A stretch of DNA of 64,000 nt from Halorhodospira halophila (GCF_016653405.1 NZ_NHSN01000025.1:62001-126000); one strand, 5' to 3'; numbered from the stretch's first letter, positions 1-9,446 are shown. The notes: generated from the sequence alone by a model not told the origin. Translations and numbers: made by a program.

Positions 1-1
1 C

Positions 2-562
2 CTGGAGGGGGCCCACCTGCGGCGGGCAGACCTGACCAGTGTCAGCGCCGCCGGCGTCAACCTGCGCGACGCCAACCTGTCGCGGGCCCGGCTGAGCTCC
101 GGGGATTTTACCGACGCCGACCTCTCGGGCAGCGACCTGCGAGACGCCCGGGCAGGCCGCGCCGATTTTGAGGGTGCCCGGCTCGACGGCGCCATCGCCA
201 CCGGTATCGACCTCAACAGCGCCCGCATGCGCGGCGCCAGCCTGCAGGACGCCGATCTGAGCGGTGCCTCGCTGCGGCGCACGGGCCTGCGCGAGCTGCA
301 GGCAGCGAGGGCGAAGCTGGCCGGGGCCGATCTCAACGGCGCGGATCTAGAGGGGGCCAACCTCTCGGGAGCGGAGATGCGGCAAGTGGATCTGCGCGAT
401 GCGAACCTAGTCGATGTGGACTTCACGGACGCCGACTTGGGGCGGGCCGACCTGCGCGGCGCGGACCTCAGCGGCGCCGAGTTCACCGAGGCCCGCCTCG
501 GCAGCACCCTGTGGACCGACGGCCGGCGCTGCCGCCCCACCTCCGTGGGGGAGTGCCAGTAG
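2..562 (+). CDS. Pentapeptide-repeat protein, 5' end outside the window
   Basis: The frame is open from base 2 to the TAG at 560-562, giving 186 visible residues. Almost the whole length is tandem pentapeptides of the A-D/N-L-x-x type (ADLSG, ANLRD, ADLRG, ANLVD), which in this family stack as a right-handed quadrilateral beta-helix. The repeats fade in the last 20 residues, which contain one Cys. An in-frame ATG exists at 227, but the repeats run unbroken before it, so the real start lies upstream. The gene converges on bamB. Pentapeptide proteins range from gyrase-protecting DNA mimics to scaffolds; nothing here decides the role. Confidence 0.85.
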   Translation: MEGAHLRRADLTSVSAAGVNLRDANLSRARLSSGDFTDADLSGSDLRDARAGRADFEGARLDGAIATGIDLNSARMRGASLQDADLSGASLRRTGLRELQAARAKLAGADLNGADLEGANLSGAEMRQVDLRDANLVDVDFTDADLGRADLRGADLSGAEFTEARLGSTLWTDGRRCRPTSVGECQ

Positions 563-581
563 CGGCGCCCGCAGGCGCCGC
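562..581. terminator. Hairpin between convergent genes
   Basis: GCGGCGCC (562-569) and GGCGCCGC (574-581) form a perfect 8-bp stem with a CGCA loop, exactly between the stop codons of the pentapeptide gene and bamB. There is no T tract on either strand, so it is a candidate bidirectional terminator or mRNA 3'-end protector. Confidence 0.45.
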
Positions 582-583
582 GC

Positions 584-1726
584 CTAATGCAGGCGCAGCG
601 CCGTCATGCGGCCGCGGGCATCCAAGACGTAGACATCGCCGTCGCCGGTGACCACCGGAGGCCTCTCCAGGGGCACGTCAGAGAGGCGCTCCCGCGCCAC
701 CAGCTCTCCGTCGCGCAGGCGCAGCCAGTTGACGTGTCCGGCATCGTCGCCCATCACCAGGTAGCCCTCGTGGACCACAGGGCGCGTTAGGGCCAGCCCC
801 TCGAGGGCCTCCTGTCGCCAGGCGGTGGCACCGTTACGCCGATCGAAGGCCCAGACCCGCCCGTCATCGGCGGCCAGGTAGACCTCCTCGCCCTGAGCGA
901 CCAGCCCTCGATGGCTTGCCACATCCCGGCTCCAGGCCTGGGCCCCGCTGGCGATGCGGACCGAACCGATCGCCCCCTGATAGGCCACGGCGTAGGCGGC
1001 ACCGCGGTGAATGACCGGATCGGCGGCGATGTCCGACATACGCTCGAGTTCAGTCCGTCCCCGCGGCTCGGTGAGGGTGTGCTCCCAGCGCACGCTGCCA
1101 TCGGCCACGTTCAGCGCCACCAGTCGCCCGTTCTGCAGACCCACCACCGCGGTACCGCCGCTGACCGCCGGCGCGCTGTTGCGACGCAGGGTCAGGGCGG
1201 GGATGCTGCGGTCGAAGATCCACTGCCGCGACCCGTCCTCGGCGTCGAGGCCGTAGATCCGGCCATCGGCGCTACGCGCCACCACCATCCCGCGGGTGTA
1301 GCGCGGGCTCGCCAGCACTTGGGCCGAGAGGCCGGTCATCCACGCCGGCTCGCCGCTGTCCCGTTCGTACGCGTAGACCCGCCCCTTGCGATCCCCCACC
1401 AGCAAGCGGTCACCGGCGACCACCGGACCGGCGGACAGGGGACGGTTTAGGCGATCGTGCCACAGCCCCTCGCGGGTCTCGGCATCGAGGGCCCGGACCC
1501 AGCCGCGGGCGTCAGCCACGTACAGCACGCCGTCCGCGTAAGCCGGCTCCAGAGCGAAGGCGCCGGACTCCAGGCTACCCACCGGCCGCCCGCTCCAGAC
1601 CAGTTCGACATCCAGCGTGTCGGTGGCCTCGACCTGCGGGTTGGGCAGCGGATCCTGCAGCGCGCAACCGGCCGCCATGCCGAGCACCGCAGCAACCCCG
1701 ATGGAACGCAGTCCCGCGCGGATCAC
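584..1726 (-). CDS. bamB: BamB, outer-membrane assembly lipoprotein
   Basis: This 380-residue lipoprotein is the beta-propeller subunit of the BAM complex, which folds and inserts outer-membrane proteins. The N terminus has a signal peptide with lipobox AAGC and Cys21 as the lipidated residue, followed by Ala, which favours outer-membrane sorting. The rest is PQQ-type propeller repeats of the form G-x-V-Y-A-x-D-x-x-(S/T)-G-x-x-x-W (for example around GRVYAYERDSG and GRLVALNVADG). The start is GTG at 1726, overlapping the yfgM stop as GTGA, so the two are translationally coupled. The usual next gene, der, is replaced by a convergent pentapeptide gene. Confidence 0.93.
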   Translation of the reverse strand: MIRAGLRSIGVAAVLGMAAGCALQDPLPNPQVEATDTLDVELVWSGRPVGSLESGAFALEPAYADGVLYVADARGWVRALDAETREGLWHDRLNRPLSAGPVVAGDRLLVGDRKGRVYAYERDSGEPAWMTGLSAQVLASPRYTRGMVVARSADGRIYGLDAEDGSRQWIFDRSIPALTLRRNSAPAVSGGTAVVGLQNGRLVALNVADGSVRWEHTLTEPRGRTELERMSDIAADPVIHRGAAYAVAYQGAIGSVRIASGAQAWSRDVASHRGLVAQGEEVYLAADDGRVWAFDRRNGATAWRQEALEGLALTRPVVHEGYLVMGDDAGHVNWLRLRDGELVARERLSDVPLERPPVVTGDGDVYVLDARGRMTALRLH

Positions 1727-2349
1727 GCCTCACTCTCCACGGCCTGCAGCTTCAGGCGGACCAGCTCGCGTGACTGTGCGCCCAATCCTTCCTGATCCAG
1801 CGCCTGCTGATATGCTTCGGTGGCCTCGTCATAGCGACCGAGCTCGCGGAGCAGGTCACCACGCAGCTCGGCATAGGCGGCCGCAAAACCAGCCGAGACA
1901 GAACCCTCCAGCGCCGCCAGGGCCTCCTCCGCGTCAACCTCGCCGAGGACCCGGGCCTGGCGCAGCCGGGCGAGCTCCGCCATGGCGCTATGGTCGGCGT
2001 TGTCGATCAACCAGCCGAGCGTCTCCGCCGCACGCCGGTACGCGCCGGCTTCGGCCTGGATACGGGCCATGCGCAACGCAGTCAGCCCTGCGTAACCGCT
2101 GCGGGCGTGATCGTCGAGCACCCGCTGGCCCGCCTGCTCGGCCATCTCGGGCTCACCGGACCGGGTGGCCTGCAGGAACTCGGCGTAGGCCGCGGCGGCC
2201 TGCTGCGCGCCTCGCTCTTGCCAGGTGCCGTAGCCCCACCAGCCGGCCACGATCAGCAGCGCCGCGGTCAAACCCAGCATGATCGACCCACCGTTGCGCC
2301 GCCACCAGTCCTTGAGCTGCTGAAGCTGTTCGTCGTCGGTGCGCTCCAT
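1723..2349 (-). CDS. yfgM: YfgM-type membrane-anchored TPR protein
   Basis: A 208-residue protein with a charged N-terminal cytoplasmic tail, one membrane segment at about residues 22-41 and a periplasmic helical region with TPR-like repeats. Length and layout match YfgM, a periplasmic protein linked to the SecYEG translocon and chaperone network. It lies between hisS and bamB as in E. coli. The ATG start is 27 bases after the hisS stop, and the gene overlaps bamB by 4 bases. The family call rests mainly on topology and gene order. Confidence 0.85.
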   Translation of the reverse strand: MERTDDEQLQQLKDWWRRNGGSIMLGLTAALLIVAGWWGYGTWQERGAQQAAAAYAEFLQATRSGEPEMAEQAGQRVLDDHARSGYAGLTALRMARIQAEAGAYRRAAETLGWLIDNADHSAMAELARLRQARVLGEVDAEEALAALEGSVSAGFAAAYAELRGDLLRELGRYDEATEAYQQALDQEGLGAQSRELVRLKLQAVESEA

Positions 2350-2376
2350 CTCCAGTCCCCTTGCCAGCGACCGGGG

Positions 2377-3648
2377 CTACGCCCCGATCAGCCCTCGCAG
2401 ATATTTGACTGCGTCGTCGAAGGGCAGCCGCTGCTGCCCGTCTTCGCCACGCAGATCCTTGATCGTCAGTGCACCGGCCGCATGCTCCTCGTCACCGAGA
2501 ATCAGGGCCACCCGGGCACCACTGCGGTCGGCGCGCTTGAGCTGCGCCTTAAAGCCGCCACCGCCGGCATGGGTCTGCAGACGCAGTTCCGGCAGCGCGT
2601 CACGCAGGGCCTCAGCCGTCTCCAGCCCGGCCCCGACCTCGGTGGCCACCACCAGGTAGGCGTGGGGCACCCCGCCCTGACCGGGCACCCCCTGTTCCTC
2701 GAGCAACGCCACCAACCGCTCCAATCCCAGGGCGAAACCGATCGCCGGGGTCGGGCGGCCACCGAGCTGCTCGACCAGCCCGTCGAAGCGCCCGCCGGCG
2801 CAGACCGTGCCCTGGGCACCGAGTCGATCGGTCACCCATTCGAAGACCGTGCGCGTGTAGTAGTCGAGCCCCCGCACCAGCGAGGGATTCACCTCGTATT
2901 CGACGCCGGCCCGCTCAAGCAGGTTCCGTACCGTGTCGAAGTGTTCCGCCGAGGTAGCATCGAGGCAGTCCATCAGCCGTGGCGCATCGGCCATGATCTG
3001 CTGCACTTCCGGGTTCTTGCTGTCGAAGATGCGCAGCGGATTTGTCTCCAGGCGTCGCCGCGCGTCCTCGTCGAGCCGGTCCTCGTGGCGGCGCAGGTAG
3101 GCGACCAACTCCTCGCGATGGGCCGCGCGGCTCTCCGGGGTGCCGAGCGAATTGAGCTGCAGGCGCACATCGGGCAGTCCCAGCTCACGCAGCATGCGCG
3201 CGGTCATGATGATCATCTCGGCGTCGAGCTCGGGCCCGGGGATCCCGAAAACCTCGGCCCCGACCTGATGGAACTGCCGCAGCCGCCCCTTCTGCGGCCG
3301 CTCGTGCCGGAACATGGGGCCGGCGTACCAGAGCCGCGGCTCGGCATTGTGCAGCAGACCGGACTGGATGCCGGCGCGTACACAGCCGGCCGTACCCTCA
3401 GGGCGCAACGTGACGCTGTCGCCATTGCGATCGTCGAAGGTGTACATCTCCTTCTCGACGATATCGGTGACCTCACCGATGGACCGGCTGAACAGCTCGG
3501 TGCGCTCGAGCACCGGCAGCCGGATCTCGCGATAACCGTAGGCCTCCAGGACCCGGCGGATCACCGACTCGGCGCGCTGCCACAGCGGGCTCTCCTCCGG
3601 AAGGATATCCGAGAACCCGCGAACGCTCTGAATCCCCTTTTTTGACAA
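2377..3648 (-). CDS. hisS: Histidyl-tRNA synthetase
   Basis: The enzyme charges tRNA-His. With a TTG start at 3648 it is 423 residues, close to the E. coli length of 424, and begins [16 protein letters not shown] as the family does. A GGAG lies 7 bases upstream of that TTG. The frame stays open to 3774, but this would overlap rodZ and add an unrelated Arg-rich leader. Class II signatures are present: motif 2 ([16 protein letters not shown]), the His-A motif ([12 protein letters not shown]) and motif 3 (GFALGLERL). It follows rodZ directly; ispG, often in between, is absent. Confidence 0.93.
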   Translation of the reverse strand: MSKKGIQSVRGFSDILPEESPLWQRAESVIRRVLEAYGYREIRLPVLERTELFSRSIGEVTDIVEKEMYTFDDRNGDSVTLRPEGTAGCVRAGIQSGLLHNAEPRLWYAGPMFRHERPQKGRLRQFHQVGAEVFGIPGPELDAEMIIMTARMLRELGLPDVRLQLNSLGTPESRAAHREELVAYLRRHEDRLDEDARRRLETNPLRIFDSKNPEVQQIMADAPRLMDCLDATSAEHFDTVRNLLERAGVEYEVNPSLVRGLDYYTRTVFEWVTDRLGAQGTVCAGGRFDGLVEQLGGRPTPAIGFALGLERLVALLEEQGVPGQGGVPHAYLVVATEVGAGLETAEALRDALPELRLQTHAGGGGFKAQLKRADRSGARVALILGDEEHAAGALTIKDLRGEDGQQRLPFDDAVKYLRGLIGA

Positions 3649-3652
3649 AACG

Positions 3653-4237
3653 CTACTCCGACTCCATCGACGTCCAAGGCACACCGGCGACCGGCGTGCC
3701 CACCTGCGCGGCGGAGGCCTCCCGGGCCTGTGCACCGTCCTCGCCCGGGCCTGTCGGTTCCGGCTCGCCACCATCGAGCAGGATTGCGGTCATCACCACG
3801 GCCACGGCGAGCAGCAGCACAAGGAGCATCAACGGCAACCAGCGCCGCCGGCGGCGCCCGGCCGGTCGGGGCTCAACGGCTCCCACATTGCCCACGGCCC
3901 GCTCCTCGCTGGCCGGATCGCTGCCCCGGCGCCGGTTGTACGCCTCGACCACCGCCTCGGGATCGAGTTCGACCAGGCGCGCATAGGCGCGTAGGTAACC
4001 GCGCACGAAGGTTGGCGGCGGCAGACGTTCGTCGTCATCTTCCTCGAGGGCCGTCACCCGGTCCGCCGACAGGTTGAGACTCGACCCCACCGCACGCACG
4101 GTACGCCCCTGCGCCTCACGGGCGCGGCGCAGTTGCTGCCCCGGCGACGGCCGGGCGCCCTTGTCCCCGGCATCATCCGGGGCATCGGCCCGGGGCCGCG
4201 CCCCGTCGCTGTCGTCCTGCCCCGTTTCATCAGTCAT
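3653..4237 (-). CDS. rodZ: RodZ-like membrane-anchored helix-turn-helix protein, short form
   Basis: A 194-residue protein: disordered acidic tail (1-30), a Cro/C1-type HTH domain (about 32-97), an Arg-rich patch, a membrane segment (about 133-154) and only some 40 periplasmic residues. RodZ links the MreB cytoskeleton to the elongasome through the HTH domain; E. coli RodZ is much longer and ends in a periplasmic beta domain, which is missing here. The ATG start at 4237 overlaps the pilF stop (ATGA). The gene ends 4 bases before the hisS start. Gene order (pilF-rodZ-hisS) supports the name. Confidence 0.83.
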   Translation of the reverse strand: MTDETGQDDSDGARPRADAPDDAGDKGARPSPGQQLRRAREAQGRTVRAVGSSLNLSADRVTALEEDDDERLPPPTFVRGYLRAYARLVELDPEAVVEAYNRRRGSDPASEERAVGNVGAVEPRPAGRRRRRWLPLMLLVLLLAVAVVMTAILLDGGEPEPTGPGEDGAQAREASAAQVGTPVAGVPWTSMESE

Positions 4238-4977
4238 GGCCCGACCTCATCCGCGTGCAAACGTTCGTTCCACCCCGAACCAGGGAAACGCTCGGCCAGC
4301 ATCTCGGCGAAGGCGGCCGCCTCCTCCGGCCGCCCCTGCTCGGCCGCCACGCGTGCCGACCAGTAAAGGCCGCGCGCCCCGGCGCCACCGCTGTCACGGG
4401 CACGTTCCAAGTCTTCGGCGGCCGCCTCCAGCGCCCCCTGGCGGTAACGCAGCTCCCCGCGCACCACACGCGCCGGGGCAAACCCCGGTGCCGCCTCGAC
4501 GGCAGCATCGGCGCGGCGGGCAGCGGCATCCTCGCGCCCCGCATCGAGGGCGCAGCGGGCGGCGTTGGTCAACGGCACTTCGGCGGAATCATAGCCACCC
4601 GCCCCGGCGGCATCCCCGAAGACCTCCAGCGCCTCATCCACTTGCCCGGCACGGCACAGACTCCGCCCCCGGTTGTTCAGGATAGGCCCCGAGTCCGGAG
4701 CGGCCTGCGCGGCACGCCGATGGTATTCGTGGGCCATCTCCAGATCGCCCTGCGACTCGGCCACGAGCCCCATGCCGGAAAGCGCCTGTGGGTGTTCTCC
4801 ATCGATCTGCAACGCCCGCTCCAGGCGCGAGCGGGCGGCCTCCGGCTGCGCATGGGCGATCAGATGAAGCCCTGCCCCGGCGTGGCTGTCGGCTGCGCGC
4901 TGGTCATCCGGCATCTCGGGCCCGGCAGCGCACCCGACCGCCAGCAGGGCCGCCAGCATGGGCCCCGTGCGCTTCAC
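4234..4977 (-). CDS. pilF: PilF-type TPR lipoprotein, type IV pilus biogenesis
   Basis: A 247-residue lipoprotein with lipobox LAVGC (Cys16) and about six TPR-like helical repeats. PilF (PilW in Neisseria) is the pilotin that brings the PilQ secretin to the outer membrane. The start is GTG at 4977, overlapping the rlmN stop as GTGA. The position between rlmN and rodZ is the usual one in Pseudomonas-type genomes. A minor-pilin cluster occurs at 35.7-38.5 kb, consistent with type IV pili in this organism. Confidence 0.85.
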   Translation of the reverse strand: MKRTGPMLAALLAVGCAAGPEMPDDQRAADSHAGAGLHLIAHAQPEAARSRLERALQIDGEHPQALSGMGLVAESQGDLEMAHEYHRRAAQAAPDSGPILNNRGRSLCRAGQVDEALEVFGDAAGAGGYDSAEVPLTNAARCALDAGREDAAARRADAAVEAAPGFAPARVVRGELRYRQGALEAAAEDLERARDSGGAGARGLYWSARVAAEQGRPEEAAAFAEMLAERFPGSGWNERLHADEVGP

Positions 4978-6083
4978 GCCGTTCCCGCCACCTTACTGGG
5001 CCGCGCATCGCGGATCTCGCCGACGAGCTGGCCGCACGCCCCATCGATATCATCACCACGGGTTTCGCGGATGGTCGCGGTCAGGCCGTGCTCGAGCAGT
5101 CGATCCGCGAAGCGGCGCACCCGCCGCTGTGGCGAGCGGCCGTAGCGTGCCCCCGGGTAGGGATTGAACGGGATCAGGTTCACCTTGGACGGAATCCCCC
5201 GCAGCCGCTCGATCAGCTCCCGGGCGTGCTCGTCTTGGTCGTTGACCCCATCGAGCATGACGTACTCCCAGGTGATGCGCCTATGGGGCTTGTCGGCGAT
5301 GTACGCGTGGCAGGCCGGCAGCAGGCGCTCCAGAGGGTTCTTGCGATTGAGCGGAACCAGCTCGTTGCGCAGCTCGTTATTCGGAGCGTGCAGTGAGACC
5401 GCCAGACTCACGTCCGTGATGCGCTGCATCCGCTCGATGGCGTGGACCACTCCCGAGGTCGAGATCGTGACCCGACGCTTGGAGAGAACGAACCCGAAAT
5501 CGTCGGTGAACACCCGCGACGCCGAGATGACCGGGTCGAAGTTGAGCAGCGGCTCGCCCATGCCCATGAAGACGATGTTGGTGATCGCCCCCTCCGGCAG
5601 GTGGCGGCGCGCGATGTGAACCTGACCGACGATCTCGGCGGCGCTGAGATTCCGCGAGAACCCGCCCTCCGCCGTAGCGCAGAAGGTGCAGCCCATCGGG
5701 CAGCCGGCCTGCGAGGAGACGCACAGCGTCCCACGCTTCGGCTCCGGGATGTAGACGGCCTCGACACAGTTGCCGTCGGCCAGGCGCACCACCCACTTGC
5801 GGGTGCCGTCGCTGGCCTGCTGGTCGGCGGCCACCTCGGGCAGACCGACCCGGGCGTTCTCGCGCAGCCGCTGGCGCAGCGCCTTGCTCAGGTCGGTCAT
5901 CTCGTCGAAATCGTAGACGTGGCGCTGATGCAGCCACTGCATCATCTGCCGGGCGCGGAACCGCTTTTCGCCCAGGGCATCGAAGAAAGCGGCCAGCCGC
6001 GGCCGATCGAGCCCGAGCAGCTCGACCGGGCCCGACTGGCGCTCGGCGTGCACCGCCTCGTGGTCAGCGGGAGCAGATCTCAT
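4974..6083 (-). CDS. rlmN: Dual-specificity 23S rRNA/tRNA methyltransferase RlmN
   Basis: A radical-SAM enzyme that makes 2-methyladenosine at A2503 of 23S rRNA and A37 of some tRNAs. The CX3CX2C cluster motif reads CPMGCTFC, and the C-terminal catalytic Cys lies in [10 protein letters not shown] chose the ATG at 6083 (369 residues, E. coli 384), which overlaps the ndk end by 20 bases; a GTG at 6053 is an alternative. The longer frame to 6155 would overlap ndk by 92 bases and add an Arg/Ser-rich leader foreign to the family. Confidence 0.93.
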   Translation of the reverse strand: MRSAPADHEAVHAERQSGPVELLGLDRPRLAAFFDALGEKRFRARQMMQWLHQRHVYDFDEMTDLSKALRQRLRENARVGLPEVAADQQASDGTRKWVVRLADGNCVEAVYIPEPKRGTLCVSSQAGCPMGCTFCATAEGGFSRNLSAAEIVGQVHIARRHLPEGAITNIVFMGMGEPLLNFDPVISASRVFTDDFGFVLSKRRVTISTSGVVHAIERMQRITDVSLAVSLHAPNNELRNELVPLNRKNPLERLLPACHAYIADKPHRRITWEYVMLDGVNDQDEHARELIERLRGIPSKVNLIPFNPYPGARYGRSPQRRVRRFADRLLEHGLTATIRETRGDDIDGACGQLVGEIRDARPSKVAGTA

Positions 6084-6489
6084 CGGCCTTGAAGAAGAAC
6101 TCGATCTCCTGTTCCGCCGTCTCGGGGCTGTCCGACCCGTGGACCGCATTGGCATCGATGCTCTCCGCGTAGTCGTGGCGGAGGGTGCCTGCAGCCGCCT
6201 CCTTGGGGTTGGTGGCGCCCATGATCTCGCGGTTCTTGCGGATGGCGTCCTCGCCCTCGAGAACCTGCACCATCACCGGCCCGGAGGTCATGAAGCCGAC
6301 CAGGTCATTGAAGAACGGACGCTCCCTGTGCACAGCGTAGAAGCTCTCGGCCTGCTCGGTGCTCAGCCGAACCATGCGCGCAGCCACCACGCGCAGGCCA
6401 GAGCGCTCGAAGCGGGCAAGGATCTCGCCGATCGCGTTCTGCGCTACGGCATCCGGCTTGATGATGGAAAGGGTTCGCTCGACGGCCAT
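6064..6489 (-). CDS. ndk: Nucleoside diphosphate kinase
   Basis: A 141-residue enzyme, typical in length, that transfers phosphate between nucleoside tri- and diphosphates through a phosphohistidine. The N terminus [12 protein letters not shown] and the active-site NAVHGSDS (His117) are intact. A GGAT-type ribosome site precedes the ATG at 6489. A terminator at 6525-6554 separates it from iscA, so ndk probably starts its own unit (ndk-rlmN-pilF-rodZ-hisS-yfgM-bamB). Confidence 0.95.
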   Translation of the reverse strand: MAVERTLSIIKPDAVAQNAIGEILARFERSGLRVVAARMVRLSTEQAESFYAVHRERPFFNDLVGFMTSGPVMVQVLEGEDAIRKNREIMGATNPKEAAAGTLRHDYAESIDANAVHGSDSPETAEQEIEFFFKADEICSR

Positions 6490-6524
6490 TAGGATCTCCT
6501 GACTGATGAATGCTCGCGTTCAAC

Positions 6525-6554
6525 AAAAAAGCCGCAGCGCTGGAATGCTGCGGC
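6525..6554 (-). terminator. Rho-independent terminator after iscA
   Basis: Read on the minus strand, an 8-bp stem (GCCGCAGC/GCTGCGGC, loop of 8) at 6531-6554 is followed by six T residues (6530-6525). It lies after the iscA stop (6622) and before the ndk start, separating cysE-iscA from the ndk unit. Confidence 0.75.
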
Positions 6555-6621
6555 GCCTTGGGCAGTCGGACAGTCTACCCCTCCGTTCCGGGCGCCGACA
6601 ATCTCGCCGCGGTTGGGCCGT

Positions 6622-6951
6622 TCACACGGCAAAGCTCTCGCCGCACCCACACAGATCGCGGACGTTCGGGTTGCGGAAATCGAAACGGTAATTGATACCG
6701 TCGCGCACGTAGTCCACCTCGGTGCCTTCCAGAAACGGCCGGTGCTGTTGCGCCATCACCACCTTCACCCCGTGGCTCTCGACGACAAGATCCTGATCGC
6801 CGATCTCCTCGGCGTAATCGACCACGTAGGCGAAGCCGGAGCAGCCACTGGCCTTGATCCCCAGGCGCAGGCCGTGGGCCCGGTCAGCATCCTGGCTGGC
6901 GAGCATCTTCTCGACATGCCGCGCGGCACGTTCGGTCAGGGTTACGGGCAT
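6622..6951 (-). CDS. iscA: IscA-type iron-sulfur cluster assembly protein
   Basis: A 109-residue A-type Fe-S carrier. The three conserved cysteines are Cys37 in SGCSGFAY and Cys101/Cys103 in the C-terminal CGCGESF. The stretch NPNVRDLCGCGESF resembles IscA more than ErpA or SufA, though A-type carriers are hard to separate. The ATG at 6951 matches the family N terminus; the frame extends to 7149 but there overlaps cysE. The iscR, iscS, iscU, hscA/B and fdx genes that usually accompany it are not here. Confidence 0.88.
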   Translation of the reverse strand: MPVTLTERAARHVEKMLASQDADRAHGLRLGIKASGCSGFAYVVDYAEEIGDQDLVVESHGVKVVMAQQHRPFLEGTEVDYVRDGINYRFDFRNPNVRDLCGCGESFAV

Positions 6952-7018
6952 GACTTGCCTCCTGTCACTGGGCGCGCCGTAACGGCGCATCTGTCTGCAT
7001 TCTAGGGGGTTCCGGCAG

Positions 7019-7807
7019 CTAGCGGGAAGCGTCCCGGTGGTGCTCGCCGCACGCCTTCTCGACCGACGTCTCGTCGACCTCCAGATCCGGCACGCGGGTC
7101 TCTTCAAGCCGCCCGCCCATCTGCTGCACGGCGCTGCACAGCTCCTCAATGCGCCGATCGGTGACGTGGATATGATCGAGGATCGCGTTCACCGCCTGGG
7201 CCACCGGGTCCGGCATCTCGGTGGTCCCGTAAGCATCGAAGCCAATTCGCCGCGCCACCCGGGCTCGCTGCTCGTCCCCGTCAACGTCGCGCTTGCGCTC
7301 GCCGACCTGGCGCGCCGGGATCCCCACCATAGTCGCCCCGTCGGGGACATCCTTGAGCACCACAGCATTCGAGCCGATGCGCGCCCCGCCACCCACACGG
7401 ATGGGTCCAAGCAGCTTGGCGCCGGCGCCGACCACGACGTCATTGCCCAGGGTCGGGTGGCGCTTGCCCGACTGCCAGCTGGTCCCGCCCAGGGTGACGC
7501 CGTGGTAGAGGGTGACGTCGTCGCCGATGTCTGCAGTCTCGCCAATGACCACCCCCATGCCGTGGTCGATGAAGAAGCGCCGGCCGATGCGCGCCGCCGG
7601 GTGGATCTCGATCCCCGTGACCCAGCGGCTGAACAGCCCCAGCATGCGCGCCAGCCATCGCAGCCGCCAGCGCCAGAGCCGCGCGCTGATGCGGTGCAGG
7701 ATCAGGGCGTGGAAACCGGGATAGGTGGTCACCACATGGAAGGCGTTCCGGGCGGCCGGATCGCGATCCATGACACACCGGATGTCCTCACGCAGGCGTC
7801 GCAGCAT
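7019..7807 (-). CDS. cysE: Serine O-acetyltransferase
   Basis: A 262-residue enzyme that makes O-acetylserine, the precursor for cysteine. After an N-terminal helical region comes a left-handed beta-helix of hexapeptide repeats, with the catalytic surroundings [12 protein letters not shown] and [11 protein letters not shown]-terminal extension of about 80 residues follows the helix, longer than in the minimal type. In many relatives cysE sits next to the isc genes, matching the neighbouring iscA. TrmJ lies upstream with a 22-base gap. Confidence 0.92.
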   Translation of the reverse strand: MLRRLREDIRCVMDRDPAARNAFHVVTTYPGFHALILHRISARLWRWRLRWLARMLGLFSRWVTGIEIHPAARIGRRFFIDHGMGVVIGETADIGDDVTLYHGVTLGGTSWQSGKRHPTLGNDVVVGAGAKLLGPIRVGGGARIGSNAVVLKDVPDGATMVGIPARQVGERKRDVDGDEQRARVARRIGFDAYGTTEMPDPVAQAVNAILDHIHVTDRRIEELCSAVQQMGGRLEETRVPDLEVDETSVEKACGEHHRDASR

Positions 7808-7829
7808 CCATTTACCCTTTACAACGGTC

Positions 7830-8564
7830 CTACTTGCGCCAGCGGCGCGGATTGAGCACGTGGCTGAGCAGCCCGCGCAGCATCCGCACCTCGTCCTCGG
7901 TCAACCGCGCACGGCGGAAGATGTTGCGCAACCGCCGCATGGTCAGCGCGGGGTTGTGCCGGTCCAGGTAGCCGACTCGACCGGCCATCTCCTCCAGGTG
8001 AACGAAGAAGCGCTCCAGCGTATCCACGGCGGCGGGCGGCTCTTCCGTCTCGGGCTGCGGCGGTGCGCCCCCCACCTCGGCCGCCATGCGCAGCTCCCAC
8101 GCTACCAGCTGCACGGACTGAGCCACATTCAGGGAACTGTAATCCGCGTCGGTCGGGATCTGCACGAGGTAGTGGCAATGATCCAGCTCGGCGTTGGTCA
8201 GGCCGGTGCGCTCCCGACCGAAGACCCACGCCAACCCCCCTTCGCCCCCCTCAGCGGCGGCCGACTCGGCCGCCGGGCGCAGCGCCAGCCGGGGCTGCCG
8301 CTCGGCGCGGATACGCGCCGAGAGCCCGAAGGCCAGACGACAGCCGGCCAGCGCCGAGGCGAGATCCGGATAGCGCTGCGCCTGCTCCAGAACCTCGCCG
8401 GCCCCGGCCGCCCGCGCGACGGCCTCCGGGTCATCGGGGTCGCACTGCGGATCCACCAGACACAGATCCCGCAGCCCCATGGTGCGCATGGCGCGCGCGG
8501 CGGCGCCGATATTGCCGGGGTGCGTGGTCCCGACCAACACAATACGAGTGCGCTCAAGGCTCAA
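7830..8564 (-). CDS. trmJ: tRNA (cytidine/uridine-2'-O-)-methyltransferase TrmJ
   Basis: A 244-residue SPOUT methyltransferase that 2'-O-methylates position 32 of tRNAs. The start is TTG at 8564 with GGGAGG five bases before it. Signatures are the N-terminal [12 protein letters not shown] and the knot motifs [10 protein letters not shown] and SSLNLNVAQ-like [11 protein letters not shown]. The neighbourhood suhB (divergent)-trmJ-cysE-isc is standard in gammaproteobacteria. Confidence 0.93.
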   Translation of the reverse strand: MSLERTRIVLVGTTHPGNIGAAARAMRTMGLRDLCLVDPQCDPDDPEAVARAAGAGEVLEQAQRYPDLASALAGCRLAFGLSARIRAERQPRLALRPAAESAAAEGGEGGLAWVFGRERTGLTNAELDHCHYLVQIPTDADYSSLNVAQSVQLVAWELRMAAEVGGAPPQPETEEPPAAVDTLERFFVHLEEMAGRVGYLDRHNPALTMRRLRNIFRRARLTEDEVRMLRGLLSHVLNPRRWRK

Positions 8565-8636
8565 GATGGCCTCCCGGTCTGAATCGCATCAGTTTTGCTG
8601 TTATCCTGTACCGCGTCCAGCGTAGGAGCTTTCCCG

Positions 8637-9446
8637 ATGCACCCAATGGTCAACATCGCAGTCCGTGCCGCACGGGCTGGTGGTGATCTAATCGTCCGCA
8701 ACATCGACCGCCTCGACCGCGTCCGGGTCGAGACCAAGGGACGCTACGACTTCGTCTGCGACATCGATCGCCAGGCCGAGGCGGCGATCGTGCAGACCAT
8801 CCAGCGCGCCTACCCGCAGCACGCCATACTCGCCGAGGAGAGTGGCCTGCAGGGGCGCGCGCAGGGTGAGGCGGAGTATACGTGGATCATCGACCCGCTG
8901 GACGGGACGGCGAACTTCCTCCGCGGCTACCCCCACATCGGCGTGTCGATCGCTGTGCAGAAGGACGGCCAGCTGGAGGCAGCCGCCGTCTACGACCCGC
9001 TGCGCCAAGAGCTGTTCACCGCCTCACGGGGCAACGGGGCGCAGCTCGACGGCCGCCGCATCCGCGTACCGCAGCGCCGCGGGGTGGACGGGGCGATGAT
9101 CGGGACCGGCTTTCCGTTCAAGAACCAGGCCCTGATGCCGGCCTACCTGCGGATGTTCTCCGCCCTGACCGAGCACGCCGAAGACATGCGCCGTGCCGGC
9201 TCCGCGGCACTGGACCTGGCCTACGTCGCCGCCGGGCGGCTGGACGGCTACTTCGAGTTGGGCCTGAAACCGTGGGACATCGCCGGCGGCACCCTGCTGG
9301 TCCGTGAGGCCGGCGGCATTGTGACGGACATCACGGGCGAGGATCGCGCCCTCGCCACCGGCCATGTCGTCGCCGGCGCCCCCAAGGTCCACAGCGGTCT
9401 GCTGAACACCATCCGCGCCCACACGGCGGATCTGCCTACCGCCTGA
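8637..9446 (+). CDS. suhB: Inositol-1-monophosphatase family protein SuhB
   Basis: A 269-residue Mg-dependent phosphatase; E. coli SuhB (267) also acts in rRNA antitermination complexes. Metal-site motifs are EESG, DPLDGTANFLRG and the C-terminal KPWDIAGG. I start at the ATG at 8637, preceded by GGAGCT; an upstream in-frame codon at 8595 would add 14 atypical residues. It is transcribed divergently from trmJ. A TATCCT at 8602-8607 is a possible -10 box, but no good -35 accompanies it. Confidence 0.93.
   Translation: MHPMVNIAVRAARAGGDLIVRNIDRLDRVRVETKGRYDFVCDIDRQAEAAIVQTIQRAYPQHAILAEESGLQGRAQGEAEYTWIIDPLDGTANFLRGYPHIGVSIAVQKDGQLEAAAVYDPLRQELFTASRGNGAQLDGRRIRVPQRRGVDGAMIGTGFPFKNQALMPAYLRMFSALTEHAEDMRRAGSAALDLAYVAAGRLDGYFELGLKPWDIAGGTLLVREAGGIVTDITGEDRALATGHVVAGAPKVHSGLLNTIRAHTADLPTA

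Noticed and set aside
1990-3645. Long plus-strand open frame (551 codons) opposite yfgM and hisS
   Set aside because: It is antisense to clear hisS motifs; Arg/Pro/Gly-rich composition marks it as a GC-driven shadow.
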